Source: Woeseia oceani (GTDB taxonomy: Bacteria; Pseudomonadota; Gammaproteobacteria; Steroidobacterales; Woeseiaceae). From it: a stretch of 64,000 nucleotides of DNA. The notes beneath the pieces were generated by a model. That model ran no database searches, was not told the DNA's origin, and saw nothing but the letters and a program-made list of their open reading frames with translations. The stretch lies in contig NZ_CP016268.1 in the NCBI RefSeq assembly GCF_001677435.1, forward strand, positions 124,001 through 188,000, given 5' to 3'. Positions 55,702 through 64,000 of this stretch are shown here, one piece after another. Within the stretch, counting starts at the first letter, position 1. Each line of letters begins with the position of its first letter. The position numbers and the translations under genes are program-made.

Positions 55702-57185
55702 CCCGGCACGGCTGCATTGCCCGGATCGTCATCAACGCTGTCGAGCATTTTCCGTACCCAGGGCAACAACAGGTAGGCAGGTAAGCCAAACAGGAAGCTG
55801 AGCAGGAAGAAATTCGCGTAGCCAAGAGACTCTGCGCCGAAGCCGCCCGCCCAGCCCGCAACCGAGCGCGCCAGTACGAACATGGATGACAGCACCGCAT
55901 ACTCGGTTGCGGCGTTGCGCTTGTTGACGATCGACATCAGAAACGCGAGAAATGCGCCGGTACCGAGCCCCTGGGTGAACGACTCCACGGCACTGGCGCT
56001 GTACATCATGATCTGCTGATTCAGGGGTTGTGCTGTTTCTACGCCCGGCAGCGGAAAGACATGGGCGATATAGGCATAGCCAAGATTGGATATGATCTGG
56101 GTCAGGCCCAGTATCCAGAGTCCCTTGAATACGCCGACCCGGTCGGTGAACCAGCCGCCGACCAGGCCACCGGCAATGGAGAGTACGAGGCCGATCTGTA
56201 TGGAAACGATGCCGATCTGCCGCGCGCTGAAGCCGGCGTCGACCCAGAAGGGTTTGATCATGAAGCCGATCGTCTGGTCGGCCAGCTTGAAGGTCAGGAT
56301 GAACACGAGTACCGGAAAGAAGTAGCGGCGGGCGGACATTTCCACAAACGCGCCCAGGACCGGACCGTCGACCAGTTCGCTGCGGTCAATGCGTACACTG
56401 CGCCGACGGTTATAGACGCCACTGAGCAGCGCCAGGCAAATCATTCCCAGCGCGATCGCGGGTGCCGCTTTCGCCAGTGTAGACGCACCCATGAGGCGCA
56501 GCGGTGTGCCGAGCGCAAACACAATCAGGCCGGAAAGGAGCAGAATCGCCGGCAGCAACACGGACGGTTGCTTGAGCAGGGTGGCCAGTTCGTTATTCGC
56601 GGTGACCGCTGATTTCTTTGCCGCTGGCGGTTCCGGCGGCGCCAGCCGGCAGGAAACGCCGGCGACAATCAGGATGATCGCGGCGAGAAAATAGACCCCG
56701 GTCCAGCCGACCAGTGGTTGCACCCAAAGCAATCCGCCGGCCGTCAGCATGCCAACCCGGTACAGCCCGATCCGCAAACCGTTGGCGAGGCCGAATTCGC
56801 GTTTATTAAGGAACTCGACGGTGTAACCGTCGATAGCGATGTCATTGGTGGCCGACAGCAAGGTGAACAGGGCAATGGCAAACCACATCCAGCCGCCAAA
56901 TTCCGAGTAGACGGCCAGCGTGAACATAATCGCTGCCATGCAAAGATCGACGACCAGCATCCAGGTTCGGTGATGGCGGTAATGATCAACCGCCGGTGCC
57001 CAGAGAAATTTCAGCGTCCAGGTCAGCCCAAGCAGGCTCAGGAAGCCGATATCGGACAGGTCGATGCCCTGCATCCGAAAATGCACGGGCAAGACTTCAT
57101 AAAAGATGCCGAGCGGAAAGCCTTCCGCGAAATACAATACACCGACCCAGAACATGCGGGACTTGAGTAGGGATCTTTCGCTCAT
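55689..57185 (-). CDS. MFS permease, AmpG-like (muropeptide uptake)
   Basis: A 498-residue major-facilitator protein with about 12-14 membrane segments. The N-terminal FAEGFPLGIFYEVLPVHFRMQGIDLSDIG, then LKFLWAPAVDHYRHHRTWMLVVD and TNDIAIDGYTVEFL match AmpG, the inner-membrane importer of anhydro-muropeptides for wall recycling. Some relatives carry other cargo, so AmpG is a probable name. The start ATG 57185 is clear. It is divergent from the Rieske gene. Confidence 0.82.
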   Translation of the reverse strand: MSERSLLKSRMFWVGVLYFAEGFPLGIFYEVLPVHFRMQGIDLSDIGFLSLLGLTWTLKFLWAPAVDHYRHHRTWMLVVDLCMAAIMFTLAVYSEFGGWMWFAIALFTLLSATNDIAIDGYTVEFLNKREFGLANGLRIGLYRVGMLTAGGLLWVQPLVGWTGVYFLAAIILIVAGVSCRLAPPEPPAAKKSAVTANNELATLLKQPSVLLPAILLLSGLIVFALGTPLRLMGASTLAKAAPAIALGMICLALLSGVYNRRRSVRIDRSELVDGPVLGAFVEMSARRYFFPVLVFILTFKLADQTIGFMIKPFWVDAGFSARQIGIVSIQIGLVLSIAGGLVGGWFTDRVGVFKGLWILGLTQIISNLGYAYIAHVFPLPGVETAQPLNQQIMMYSASAVESFTQGLGTGAFLAFLMSIVNKRNAATEYAVLSSMFVLARSVAGWAGGFGAESLGYANFFLLSFLFGLPAYLLLPWVRKMLDSVDDDPGNAAVPGYKS

Positions 57186-57312
57186 GCAGGGGCCAATGCG
57201 TCACGGTAGTCGAGGATGCGTGAAACCTACGCTATCCTTGCCGCGGCGGCCAGTGGCTGACGAAGACTGCGGATGCGATGCCGCAGATTAAGCGAGGAGT
57301 GGGTGGACAGGG

Positions 57313-57675
57313 ATGACGATGGCGCAGGAAGTGGCAGTAACGGTCGGGCGACTGGAAGAACTTGATGATCCGGGTTGCAGGGAATTTCGGATTGGTGACG
57401 GTGAATGGCCGTTCCGCGGCTTCATTGTTCGCAAGGCGGACGCGGTGCATGCCTATCAGAATTATTGCGCACACGCCGGTCACCCGCTGAACTTCAAACC
57501 CGACAGCTTCCTGACCAAGGATCAGTCGCTGATCATCTGTTCATCGCACGGTGCGTTGTTCGAAATCGAATCAGGTCTTTGCATCGCCGGGCCTTGTCCG
57601 GGCAAGACATTGCGCCGTGTTCGCGCCGAAGTAATCGACGGCGAGGTGGTGGTCTACGGGCCGGATTCAGCCTGA
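57313..57675 (+). CDS. Rieske 2Fe-2S protein (small ferredoxin-type)
   Basis: A 120-residue stand-alone Rieske protein. The cluster motifs are CAHAGHPLN and CSSHGALFEIESGLCIAGPCPG, giving two cysteines and two histidines in the normal C-X-H and C-X2-H pattern. It probably passes electrons to an oxygenase or other redox partner, but no partner is adjacent. GGACAGGG precedes ATG 57313. It converges on the DUF6763 gene with five bases between. Confidence 0.87.
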   Translation: MTMAQEVAVTVGRLEELDDPGCREFRIGDGEWPFRGFIVRKADAVHAYQNYCAHAGHPLNFKPDSFLTKDQSLIICSSHGALFEIESGLCIAGPCPGKTLRRVRAEVIDGEVVVYGPDSA

Positions 57676-57679
57676 CGAC

Positions 57680-57973
57680 TTACTCCGAGTTTTCCAGGAT
57701 CTCCAGCGGGTCTTGCCAGCCCAGCGGCAAATCGCCCGGTTCGCTGTCCAGAAAATCCTCGGCGGTCATGTCGACTGAGCCGGACCAGTCTTCCGGGGCG
57801 CGGACCTGTTCAATGAGCAGCGCGGGCCAGGCTTCCATGTCAACTTCATCGATCGTACCGTCGAAGTACTGCAATTCGATGGTTGAATCCTGTTCGTCGA
57901 CAGCAACGACCTCGAACAGCGTCCCGTTACTGCGGCGGTACCAGTGCCCGATTACCGGGAATACGACAGCCAT
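57680..57973 (-). CDS. DUF6763 small acidic protein
   Basis: A 97-residue acidic protein: MAVVFPVIGHWYRRSNGTLF, then EVVAVDEQDSTIELQYFDGTIDEVDMEAW and EDWSGSVDMTAEDF. It is the DUF6763 family, common in gammaproteobacteria with no known function; an SH3-like beta fold is likely. A very strong GGAGGAGGT ribosome site sits before ATG 57973, which overrules the longer open frame to 58153. Confidence 0.82.
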   Translation of the reverse strand: MAVVFPVIGHWYRRSNGTLFEVVAVDEQDSTIELQYFDGTIDEVDMEAWPALLIEQVRAPEDWSGSVDMTAEDFLDSEPGDLPLGWQDPLEILENSE

Positions 57974-58127
57974 GGTGCTTACCTCCTCCGATTGAATCAA
58001 TTCCTGCTGGGTTTCCGCGGCTCCCTTACCCCTAGGTATAGTTGATTCGCACCGCATAGCAACCTGCGGTACCGGCGATGCTTGCGCCTGCGCTTCCCTG
58101 TTTGTCGCAGCTGTTTGAAATTGCGAA

Positions 58128-58829
58128 CTATATCCGCCGCAACTTCCAGTCAACTATCGCATGGCCGCATTTCAGACCGCGTCGTTCGAACTTCGTTGTG
58201 GGTCTGTCCAGTGGCCGATCGCCGCGGTGTTCCCGGCGTTCAATCAATTCAAATTGATGCGCATGGGCAATTTGTTCGTCTATGTGCTCCGCGTAGCCAG
58301 CCCAGTCAGTGGCGATGTGCAGATTGCCGGAAGGAGCAAGCTTAGCCGCGCACAATTGCAGAAAGTCAGGGTTGACGATGCGTCGCTTGTGGTGCCGCTT
58401 CTTCGGCCACGGGTCCGCGAAGTAGAGGTTGATTCTGTCGAGTGACGCATCGGCCACCTGCTTCGCGAGGACTTCCAGTGCATCGTGTGCGATCAGCCGC
58501 AAATTTGAAATTGCGGCAGCTTCAATGTGCAGCAGGCAGTGGCCCACACCCGGCTCGTGCACTTCGACACCCAGGTAGTTGCGTTCGGGGTCGCCGGCCG
58601 CTTGTTCGACCAGGGTTTCGCCATTGCCGAAACCGATCTCCAGAACCGTCGGTGCGTGGCGCCCGTACACGGACGCGAAATCCAGATGCTGCTCTTTATA
58701 ATCGAGACCGAACTGTGGCCAGAGGTCGCGCATGGCCCGGTTCTGTGCACTGGTCATACGGCCCGTGCGGCGGACAAAACTGCGCACGGTTCGTTGGTTT
58801 CGTTTGTCGTTTCCGGTCTCTTCCGGCAT
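58128..58829 (-). CDS. trmB: tRNA (guanosine(46)-N7)-methyltransferase
   Basis: A 233-residue SAM-dependent enzyme that makes m7G46 in the tRNA variable loop. Motifs: RSFVRRTGRMTSAQNRAM, LEIGFGNGETLVEQA, NYLGVEVHEPGVGHCL, INLYFADPWPKKRHHKRRIVNPDFL and TKFERRGLKCGH. ATG 58829 is preferred; a GTG directly upstream is an alternative. It follows ubiB on the same strand by 120 bases and may be the last gene of the hslVU-ubi cluster. Confidence 0.95.
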   Translation of the reverse strand: MPEETGNDKRNQRTVRSFVRRTGRMTSAQNRAMRDLWPQFGLDYKEQHLDFASVYGRHAPTVLEIGFGNGETLVEQAAGDPERNYLGVEVHEPGVGHCLLHIEAAAISNLRLIAHDALEVLAKQVADASLDRINLYFADPWPKKRHHKRRIVNPDFLQLCAAKLAPSGNLHIATDWAGYAEHIDEQIAHAHQFELIERREHRGDRPLDRPTTKFERRGLKCGHAIVDWKLRRI

Positions 58830-58949
58830 CACGCGGTTCCCAGGATGGCGAAGGGCGCTGTAGTGCTTACAGCGCCGGAAAAAGTGTCGAAACGGACGTT
58901 AAGCGGTAGCCGTGCGGCGGGAAAGCCGGCATCGTGAGGCACCGCGCCA

Positions 58950-60587
58950 TCACGCGCGCGGACGACCTTTGGCGAAGGCAATAACGGCACCTGCCAGCAG
59001 TCCGGCGCCCAGCCACGGCAGCGTTTCCAGTGCCAGCAATACCGTGCCACACAGCGCTGCGGTGCTGCCCAGCAGCAGGACAAAGCGTTGCCGCGACTGG
59101 CTCGCCAGCTGCTGGTCGATCCGGGTCAGATCGTCAGAGCGCACGGTCATGCTCAAGCTGCCGCTCGCCGCCTGATCGGCCAGGTATTTGACCACGCCCG
59201 GCAGCTCGCGCAGCGCTTCCCGCAGTTGCGGAAGGTTCTGGCGGATGCTGTCGATAACGGCGCGACCGCCGACCTGCTCGTCCATCCAGCGCTTGAGCAC
59301 CGGATGCGCGGTTTTCCAAAGGTCGAGTTGCGGATACAGCTCGCGGCCCAGCCCTTCAATATTGAACAGGGTCTTCTGCAACAAAATAAGTTGCGGTTGA
59401 ATTTCCATGTCAAAACGGCGCGCCGTTTCAAACAAGCGAATCAATACTTGCGCAAAGGAGATTTCCGCGAGCGGCTTGTTAAAGATCGGTTCGCACACCG
59501 TGCGGACGGCAGATTCCAGTTCGTCCACGCGGGTATGCGCCGGTACCCAGCCGGAATCGACATGCAGCTTCGCAATTTTCAGATAGTCGCGATCGAAAAA
59601 CGCCAGGAAATTTTCGGCGAGGTAGTGCTGGTCGGTCGGGCTTAACGTGCCGACGATCCCAAAATCGATCGCAGCGTACTTCGGCTGCGCCGGGTCATCG
59701 ATCTGCACAAAGATATTGCCGGGATGCATGTCGGCGTGAAAAAAATTGTGGCGGAATACCTGGGTGAAGAATATTTCGACCCCGTTTTCCGCCAGCTTCT
59801 GAATGTCCGTGCCGGTCTCGCGCAGCGTTTGCATGTCGCTGATCGGTACGCCGTAAATGCGTTCCTGCACCAGTACCTGGGTTCGGCAGTAATCCCAGTA
59901 CACGTCGGGCACGTACAACAGATCCGAGTTCTCGAAGTTGCGCTTCAGCTGCGCCGCATTGGCGGCTTCGCGCATCAGGTCGAGTTCATCGATGATGGTT
60001 TTCTCGTACTCGGCCACAACCTCCAGCGGTCGCAGCCGTTTGCTGCCGGGCCAGTAGCGATCAGCCAGGCCGGCGATCAGGAACAGTACTTCGAGGTCGC
60101 GATCAATCAGCGCCCGCACACCGGGTCGCAATACCTTGACGATGACTTCGCTGCCATCGTGCAGGGCGGCGCTGTGTACCTGCGCAATCGACGCGGCCGC
60201 CAGTGGCGCGTCGTCAAAGCGCGCGAATACCGACTGCACGGATTCACCGTAAACCTCGTCGAGTATGCGTACCGCTTCCTCCGAGGCAAAAGGCGGCACC
60301 TGATCTTGCAGTTTGGCCAGTTCGTCTGCGATGTCCGGCGGCAACAGGTCGCGCCGGGTCGACACCGCCTGGCCAAATTTCACGAAAATCGGGCCAAGTT
60401 CCTCCAGCGCGAGACGGAGCCGCTGACCCAAGGGCCCATCGGCATCCTTGCTGCGCGGGAACAGGTAGAAAAAGTAACGCAATGGCCGCAGAAAGTGGGT
60501 CGTCTTGATGATCTCGTCGAGACCGTGGCGAACCAGTACGCGTTGTATGCCCAGCATTCGGAGCAGGGTACGCCGACGAAAGATCAT
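58950..60587 (-). CDS. ubiB: Ubiquinone biosynthesis regulatory ATPase UbiB
   Basis: A 545-residue atypical kinase-like (ADCK/ABC1) protein needed for ubiquinone synthesis. Hallmarks: the KxGQ motif FVKFGQAVSTRRDLLP, alanine-rich loop LAAASIAQVHSA, EYEKTIIDELDLMREAANA, NFFHADMHPGNIFV and AIDFGIVGTL. Two C-terminal membrane segments (FVLLLGSTAALCGTVLLAL and WLGAGLLAGAVIAFA) hold it in the inner membrane. It starts directly after the ubiJ stop, without gap. Confidence 0.96.
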   Translation of the reverse strand: MIFRRRTLLRMLGIQRVLVRHGLDEIIKTTHFLRPLRYFFYLFPRSKDADGPLGQRLRLALEELGPIFVKFGQAVSTRRDLLPPDIADELAKLQDQVPPFASEEAVRILDEVYGESVQSVFARFDDAPLAAASIAQVHSAALHDGSEVIVKVLRPGVRALIDRDLEVLFLIAGLADRYWPGSKRLRPLEVVAEYEKTIIDELDLMREAANAAQLKRNFENSDLLYVPDVYWDYCRTQVLVQERIYGVPISDMQTLRETGTDIQKLAENGVEIFFTQVFRHNFFHADMHPGNIFVQIDDPAQPKYAAIDFGIVGTLSPTDQHYLAENFLAFFDRDYLKIAKLHVDSGWVPAHTRVDELESAVRTVCEPIFNKPLAEISFAQVLIRLFETARRFDMEIQPQLILLQKTLFNIEGLGRELYPQLDLWKTAHPVLKRWMDEQVGGRAVIDSIRQNLPQLREALRELPGVVKYLADQAASGSLSMTVRSDDLTRIDQQLASQSRQRFVLLLGSTAALCGTVLLALETLPWLGAGLLAGAVIAFAKGRPRA

Positions 60588-61202
60588 TCAGCCGTTATCC
60601 CTGGCCGCTTCGAGTCGGGCCATGCGTGCCTCGGCGCGTTCGACGTCGTCGCGCAGCACCTGGACGGCATCCCGAAATTCGTCTGCTTCCAGTCGGCTCG
60701 GCACACTGCGGCTCTCTTCCTGCAGGTATTCGCCTATGTTGGCACGCAGCGTGGAGCGCGCCTCCCGACCCCACCGGCTGACATTGCGAACAATGTCGCC
60801 AATACCGTGCGCGGCCGTATCACCCACAACCCCGGACAGTTGTTCTTCCAGATCAGGTCGCGCGTAACGCAACAGCTCACGAAAGTCATTGGCGACCAGT
60901 GCGTCGCCGGTCAGATCGATGCGGCCATCGCGAATGAGTGCTTCGCCGTCCTCACCCGCCAGTCTGGCGAGTGACAGGAGAGACCCGGTGATGACGACGT
61001 CCGGTTCAATATCATCAAGCGTATTAAGGGCCAGACGATCGTGACTGGCCGTCAAGCCGACTGCCAGTGCCGTGTCCCGTACGCGAATTGCCACTGTCTT
61101 CGTATCCAGCCGTGCGCAGAGTTGTTGCGCAGGCGTGACCTGTGCGATCTGCCTGTTCAACAGTGACACGACCGGGTTAAACAGTGCGAAGAGCGGGTCC
61201 AT
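60588..61202 (-). CDS. ubiJ: Ubiquinone biosynthesis accessory factor UbiJ (SCP2 domain)
   Basis: A 204-residue protein with an N-terminal SCP2 lipid-binding domain (QLCARLDTKTVAIRVRDTALAVGLTA..., GSLLSLARLAGEDGEALI) and a C-terminal helix (DAVQVLRDDVERAEARMARLEAA). With UbiK it supports the soluble ubiquinone-making complex. It overlaps ubiE by one base and abuts ubiB, the standard order. Confidence 0.9.
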   Translation of the reverse strand: MDPLFALFNPVVSLLNRQIAQVTPAQQLCARLDTKTVAIRVRDTALAVGLTASHDRLALNTLDDIEPDVVITGSLLSLARLAGEDGEALIRDGRIDLTGDALVANDFRELLRYARPDLEEQLSGVVGDTAAHGIGDIVRNVSRWGREARSTLRANIGEYLQEESRSVPSRLEADEFRDAVQVLRDDVERAEARMARLEAARDNG

Positions 61203-61945
61203 CAGAGTCGCACGCCGGTGTGCAAAGCGACGATGCCGCCTGCCATGTTGGTGTATTTGCAGCGTTCGAAACCGGCTTCCTGCAGCATGCGCAGCAGCGT
61301 TTCCTGATCCGGGTGCATGCGTATTGATTCGGCGAGGTACTGGTAGCTGGCATCATCTCCGGCGACCAGCTTGCCGAGCATCGGCAGTACCTTGAAGGAA
61401 TAAGCATCGTAGGCCGGTTGCAAGACTTCTGCCGGCTTTGAAAATTCGAGGATGAGCAGTTTGCCGCCGGGCTTCAGTACCCGGAACATGGAGGCAATGG
61501 CACGTTCCTTGCGGCTGACATTGCGCAGGCCAAAGGCAATCGTGATGCGGTCAAAGGTGCCGTCCGCGAACGGCAGTTGTTCCGCGTCCACCTGGGCGAT
61601 GGAGAGATTACCGGCCACGCCGGCGTCTACCAGTCGTCGCCGGCCTTCGCGCAGCATACTGGCATTGATGTCGGCCAGCACGACCTGACCGGATGCACCG
61701 ACCTGCCGGGAAAACGCCAGCGCCAAATCGCCGGTGCCACCGGCCAGGTCCAATACCTTCTGGCCGCGTCGAACGGCCGCTTCGGTAATCGTCTGGCGTT
61801 TCCACAGACGGTGCAGTCCGCCCGACATCAGATCGTTCATGACGTCGTAGCGGCTCGCTACCGAATCGAACACGCCACGAACGCGGCGAGCCTTGTCGGC
61901 CAGCGGGACGGTTTGGTAACCGAAATGTGTGTTGTCGTCGCTCAT
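61202..61945 (-). CDS. ubiE: Demethylmenaquinone / 2-octaprenyl-benzoquinol methyltransferase
   Basis: A 247-residue SAM-dependent C-methyltransferase of quinone synthesis. It carries [25 protein letters not shown], the SAM site [45 protein letters not shown] and [17 protein letters not shown] 61945 overlaps the DUF971 stop by four bases. Since only ubiquinone genes lie nearby, ubiquinone is the likely product. Confidence 0.96.
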   Translation of the reverse strand: MSDDNTHFGYQTVPLADKARRVRGVFDSVASRYDVMNDLMSGGLHRLWKRQTITEAAVRRGQKVLDLAGGTGDLALAFSRQVGASGQVVLADINASMLREGRRRLVDAGVAGNLSIAQVDAEQLPFADGTFDRITIAFGLRNVSRKERAIASMFRVLKPGGKLLILEFSKPAEVLQPAYDAYSFKVLPMLGKLVAGDDASYQYLAESIRMHPDQETLLRMLQEAGFERCKYTNMAGGIVALHTGVRL

Positions 61946-62319
61946 GGGTCCGGGCTGTCTGGCGGAGTGCGGCGAGCATAACCCGCAGCCGTCAGGCGGT
62001 CGAGGTAGTCGGCCCAGCGCTTATCCTGCTCACGGCCCAGTTCATGCAGGTAACGCCACGAAAACAACCCTGAATCGTGGCCATCGTCGAAAATCAGGCG
62101 CACGGCGTAGCGGCCAACCGGCTCGACTTTCAGTACTTTTACGTCTTCTTTACCCGTTTGCAGCACTTCCTGACCGGGGCCGTGGCCTTTGACTTCGGCG
62201 GACGGCGAGGAGACCCGCAGGTATTCGAAGGACAAATCGAACTGCTGGCCGTCGTCGAAACTGACGGTCAGGCAACGCGACTCCGTGCGCAGCCGAATTT
62301 CGGTCGGTGTGGGATCCAT
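61942..62319 (-). CDS. DUF971 protein (GBBH-like N-terminal domain)
   Basis: A 125-residue protein carrying the DUF971 domain: [41 protein letters not shown] and [24 protein letters not shown]. The fold matches the N-terminal domain of gamma-butyrobetaine hydroxylase and small iron-sulfur related proteins; exact role unknown. It sits between hslU and ubiE in many gammaproteobacteria. It starts 16 bases after hslU. Confidence 0.88.
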   Translation of the reverse strand: MDPTPTEIRLRTESRCLTVSFDDGQQFDLSFEYLRVSSPSAEVKGHGPGQEVLQTGKEDVKVLKVEPVGRYAVRLIFDDGHDSGLFSWRYLHELGREQDKRWADYLDRLTAAGYARRTPPDSPDP

Positions 62320-62335
62320 AGCGGTTGCCTTCTGC

Positions 62336-63673
62336 TCAGAGTATGTAGCGACTCAGATCCTCGTCCTGCGACAGTTCACCGAGGTGGGCATCCACGTAGG
62401 CCGCGTCGACCAGCACCTCGGTGCCGCTCTTGTCCGAGGCTTCGAACGACACCTGTTCCAGCAGCCGTTCCATGACCGTGTGCAAGCGCCGGGCGCCGAT
62501 GTTCTCGGTGGTTTCATTGACGTGAAACGCAACCTCGGCCAGCCGGCGTACGCCGTCGTCGGTGAAATCCAGCTTCACTTCTTCGGTGGCGATCAGTGCT
62601 TTGTACTGTGAGGTGAGCGAGGCGTCCGGTTCGGTCAGGATGCGAATGAACTCTTCGGTCTTCAGTGGCTTCAGCTCGACCCGGATCGGGAAGCGGCCCT
62701 GCAGTTCCGGAATAAGGTCAGACGGTTTGGAAACGTGGAACGCACCGGAGGCGATGAACAGGATGTGGTCCGTGCGCACCATGCCGTATTTGGTGTTGAT
62801 GGTTGAGCCTTCGACCAGCGGCAGCAGGTCGCGCTGCACGCCCTCGCGGGAGACATCTGCGCCCATCGTCTCCGAACGGCGGGCCACTTTGTCGATTTCG
62901 TCGAGAAACACGATGCCATGCTGTTCGACGGCCTCGACCGCCTGCAGCTTCAGCTCTTCCTCGTCGAGCATCTTCGCCGCTTCTTCGTCGGTCAGCAGCT
63001 TCATTGCTTCGCGAACCTTCAGCTTGCGGGTCTTGCGCTTGTTGTTCGACAAATTCTGGAACATGCCCTGCAGCTGGCTGGTCATTTCTTCCATACCGGG
63101 CGGGGCCATGATTTCGACGCCAACCGGCATCACCTGGATATCGATCTCGACCTCTTTGTCGTCCAGTTTGCCCTCGCGCAGCATTTTGCGAAATTTCTGC
63201 CGGGTCTCACTGTTGTCACGGCGGCCGCCGGTCTCGTCGGCGTCGGCCACGTGGGGGCTGCCGGGCAACAAAGCGTCCAGCAGTCGCTCCTCGGCCGAAT
63301 CCTCGGCCCGGTGGCGGACCTTGTCCATCGCCGACTCGCGTGTCAGCTTAACGGAGATGTCGACCAGATCACGGATGATGCTGTCCACCTCCCGGCCGAC
63401 ATAGCCAACTTCGGTGAACTTGGTCGCTTCTACCTTGATGAACGGTGCTTTCGCCAGCTTGGCCAGGCGTCGGGAAATTTCCGTCTTGCCGATGCCGGTG
63501 GCGCCGATCATCAGAATGTTCTTGGGCGTGATTTCGCTGCGCAGGGGTTCGTCGACCTGCACCCGCCGCCAGCGATTGCGCAATGCTATGGCAACGGCGC
63601 GCTTCGCTTCGTCCTGGCCAATGATGTGCTTGTCCAGTTCCTGGACGATCTCTCTCGGGGTCATTTGTGACAT
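62336..63673 (-). CDS. hslU: ATP-dependent protease ATPase subunit HslU
   Basis: The 445-residue AAA+ unfoldase of the HslUV (ClpYQ) protease. [31 protein letters not shown] (in parts) opens the protein, followed by Walker [16 protein letters not shown] and the pore residues [10 protein letters not shown]. The I-domain (about residues 110-240) precedes Walker [14 protein letters not shown]-terminal sensor-2 sequence ([16 protein letters not shown]) and the HslV-docking end LSRYIL follow. ATG 63673 lies two bases from the hslV stop. Confidence 0.97.
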   Translation of the reverse strand: MSQMTPREIVQELDKHIIGQDEAKRAVAIALRNRWRRVQVDEPLRSEITPKNILMIGATGIGKTEISRRLAKLAKAPFIKVEATKFTEVGYVGREVDSIIRDLVDISVKLTRESAMDKVRHRAEDSAEERLLDALLPGSPHVADADETGGRRDNSETRQKFRKMLREGKLDDKEVEIDIQVMPVGVEIMAPPGMEEMTSQLQGMFQNLSNNKRKTRKLKVREAMKLLTDEEAAKMLDEEELKLQAVEAVEQHGIVFLDEIDKVARRSETMGADVSREGVQRDLLPLVEGSTINTKYGMVRTDHILFIASGAFHVSKPSDLIPELQGRFPIRVELKPLKTEEFIRILTEPDASLTSQYKALIATEEVKLDFTDDGVRRLAEVAFHVNETTENIGARRLHTVMERLLEQVSFEASDKSGTEVLVDAAYVDAHLGELSQDEDLSRYIL

Positions 63674-63674
63674 G

Positions 63675-64000
63675 TTATTTCTTGCCGCCAGCGGTGGATG
63701 GCAGTTCCTCAATGACGATATTTCGGTTGGTGTAGACGCAGATATTGCCGGCGATGATCAATGCCTTCTCAACGATTTCGCGGGCGCTCATCTCGGTGTT
63801 CTCGGCCAGCGCCATGGCAGCGGCCTGGGCGAATGAACCGCCGGAGCCTATCGCCATCAGGTCATTTTCCGGCTCAATCACGTCACCATTGCCGGAGATG
63901 ATGAACGATGCCTCCTGATCGGCGACGCACAGCAGGGCTTCAAGCCGCCGCAGGCGGCGATCCGTGCGCCACTCTTTCGCCAGTTCAATGGCGGCGCGGG
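63675..64000 (-). CDS. hslV: ATP-dependent protease subunit HslV, 5' end outside window
   Basis: The C-terminal 108 residues of the HslV peptidase. The frame is open to the right edge, so the N-terminal catalytic threonine is missing. Read on the minus strand: [60 protein letters not shown] and the end [19 protein letters not shown]. HslU follows directly. The heat-shock promoter expected for this operon would lie outside the window. Confidence 0.95.
   Translation of the reverse strand, partial: RAAIELAKEWRTDRRLRRLEALLCVADQEASFIISGNGDVIEPENDLMAIGSGGSFAQAAAMALAENTEMSAREIVEKALIIAGNICVYTNRNIVIEELPSTAGGKK

Noticed and set aside
59724-60974. A 416-codon open frame opposite ubiB and ubiJ
   Set aside because: Both genes on the minus strand carry full family motifs; the plus frame has no recognisable domain.

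Overview
The window is one contiguous, gene-dense stretch of a high-GC (by eye, upper fifties to about 60 percent) gammaproteobacterial chromosome. Gene order supports this: priA-argS-SPOR, ftsY-ftsE-ftsX-rpoH, rpmB-rpmG-radC, coaBC-dut and hslV-hslU-DUF971-ubiE-ubiJ-ubiB are classic gammaproteobacterial neighbourhoods. A Gram-negative class GN sortase with a dedicated two-component system points to a marine-type lineage, perhaps Woeseiales or Chromatiales-like; that assignment is inference. I see no prophage, insertion sequence, CRISPR array, rRNA or tRNA gene. Both ends cut a gene: an NtrX-like regulator on the left and hslV on the right.

Layout. 1-7060: ntrX end, CapA-like lipoprotein, FtsN-like SPOR protein, argS and priA. 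7286-9060: ECF sigma factor, DUF3619 putative anti-sigma, a small secreted protein and DUF3106, closed by an 18-bp perfect-stem terminator. 9065-11873: three-subunit proton-pumping transhydrogenase. 12117-16140: HNH nuclease overlapping a 5'-3' exonuclease, VOC protein, hemH and a conserved small protein. 16148-19045: an AGCS amino-acid symporter, a DUF4382 lipoprotein, and beyond it a second, orphaned copy of the symporter tail. 19133-23822: thiolase, MATE exporter, DUF924, two lipoproteins. 24150-30046: gltB-gltD, glutamate synthase. 30092-36154: an EncFtn-type ferritin-like protein, sensor kinase, response regulator, divergent VIT/VWA sortase substrate and class GN sortase. 36096-41406: Nudix hydrolase, two convergent MATE exporters, glutaryl-CoA dehydrogenase-like enzyme, small membrane protein. 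41550-47818: OmpA-family lipoprotein, DUF3465, rpoH with a perfect CIRCE operator, ftsX-ftsE-ftsY, rsmD and coaD. 47911-57675: mutM, desaturase, rpmG, rpmB, radC, coaBC, dut, DUF4124, pyrE, exonuclease III, AmpG-like permease and Rieske protein. 57680-64000: DUF6763, trmB, ubiB-ubiJ-ubiE, DUF971, hslU and hslV.

Most of this is housekeeping: translation, DNA repair and restart, ubiquinone, haem, CoA and pyrimidine synthesis, nitrogen assimilation and protein quality control. The most distinctive locus is 30092-36154. Response regulator and kinase lie divergent from the single sortase substrate and its sortase, with dyad repeats between them. An orphan encapsulated-ferritin homologue, lacking any visible encapsulin or cargo tail, follows the kinase on the same strand. 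The sortase system itself is a known family; its link to the ferritin-like gene is the part I have not seen described. Other notable points are the HrcA-type operator on rpoH, the duplicated symporter tail flanking the DUF4382 gene, an intrinsic-terminator hairpin between a predicted promoter and rpmB, and an NtrX without the sigma-54 contact loop.
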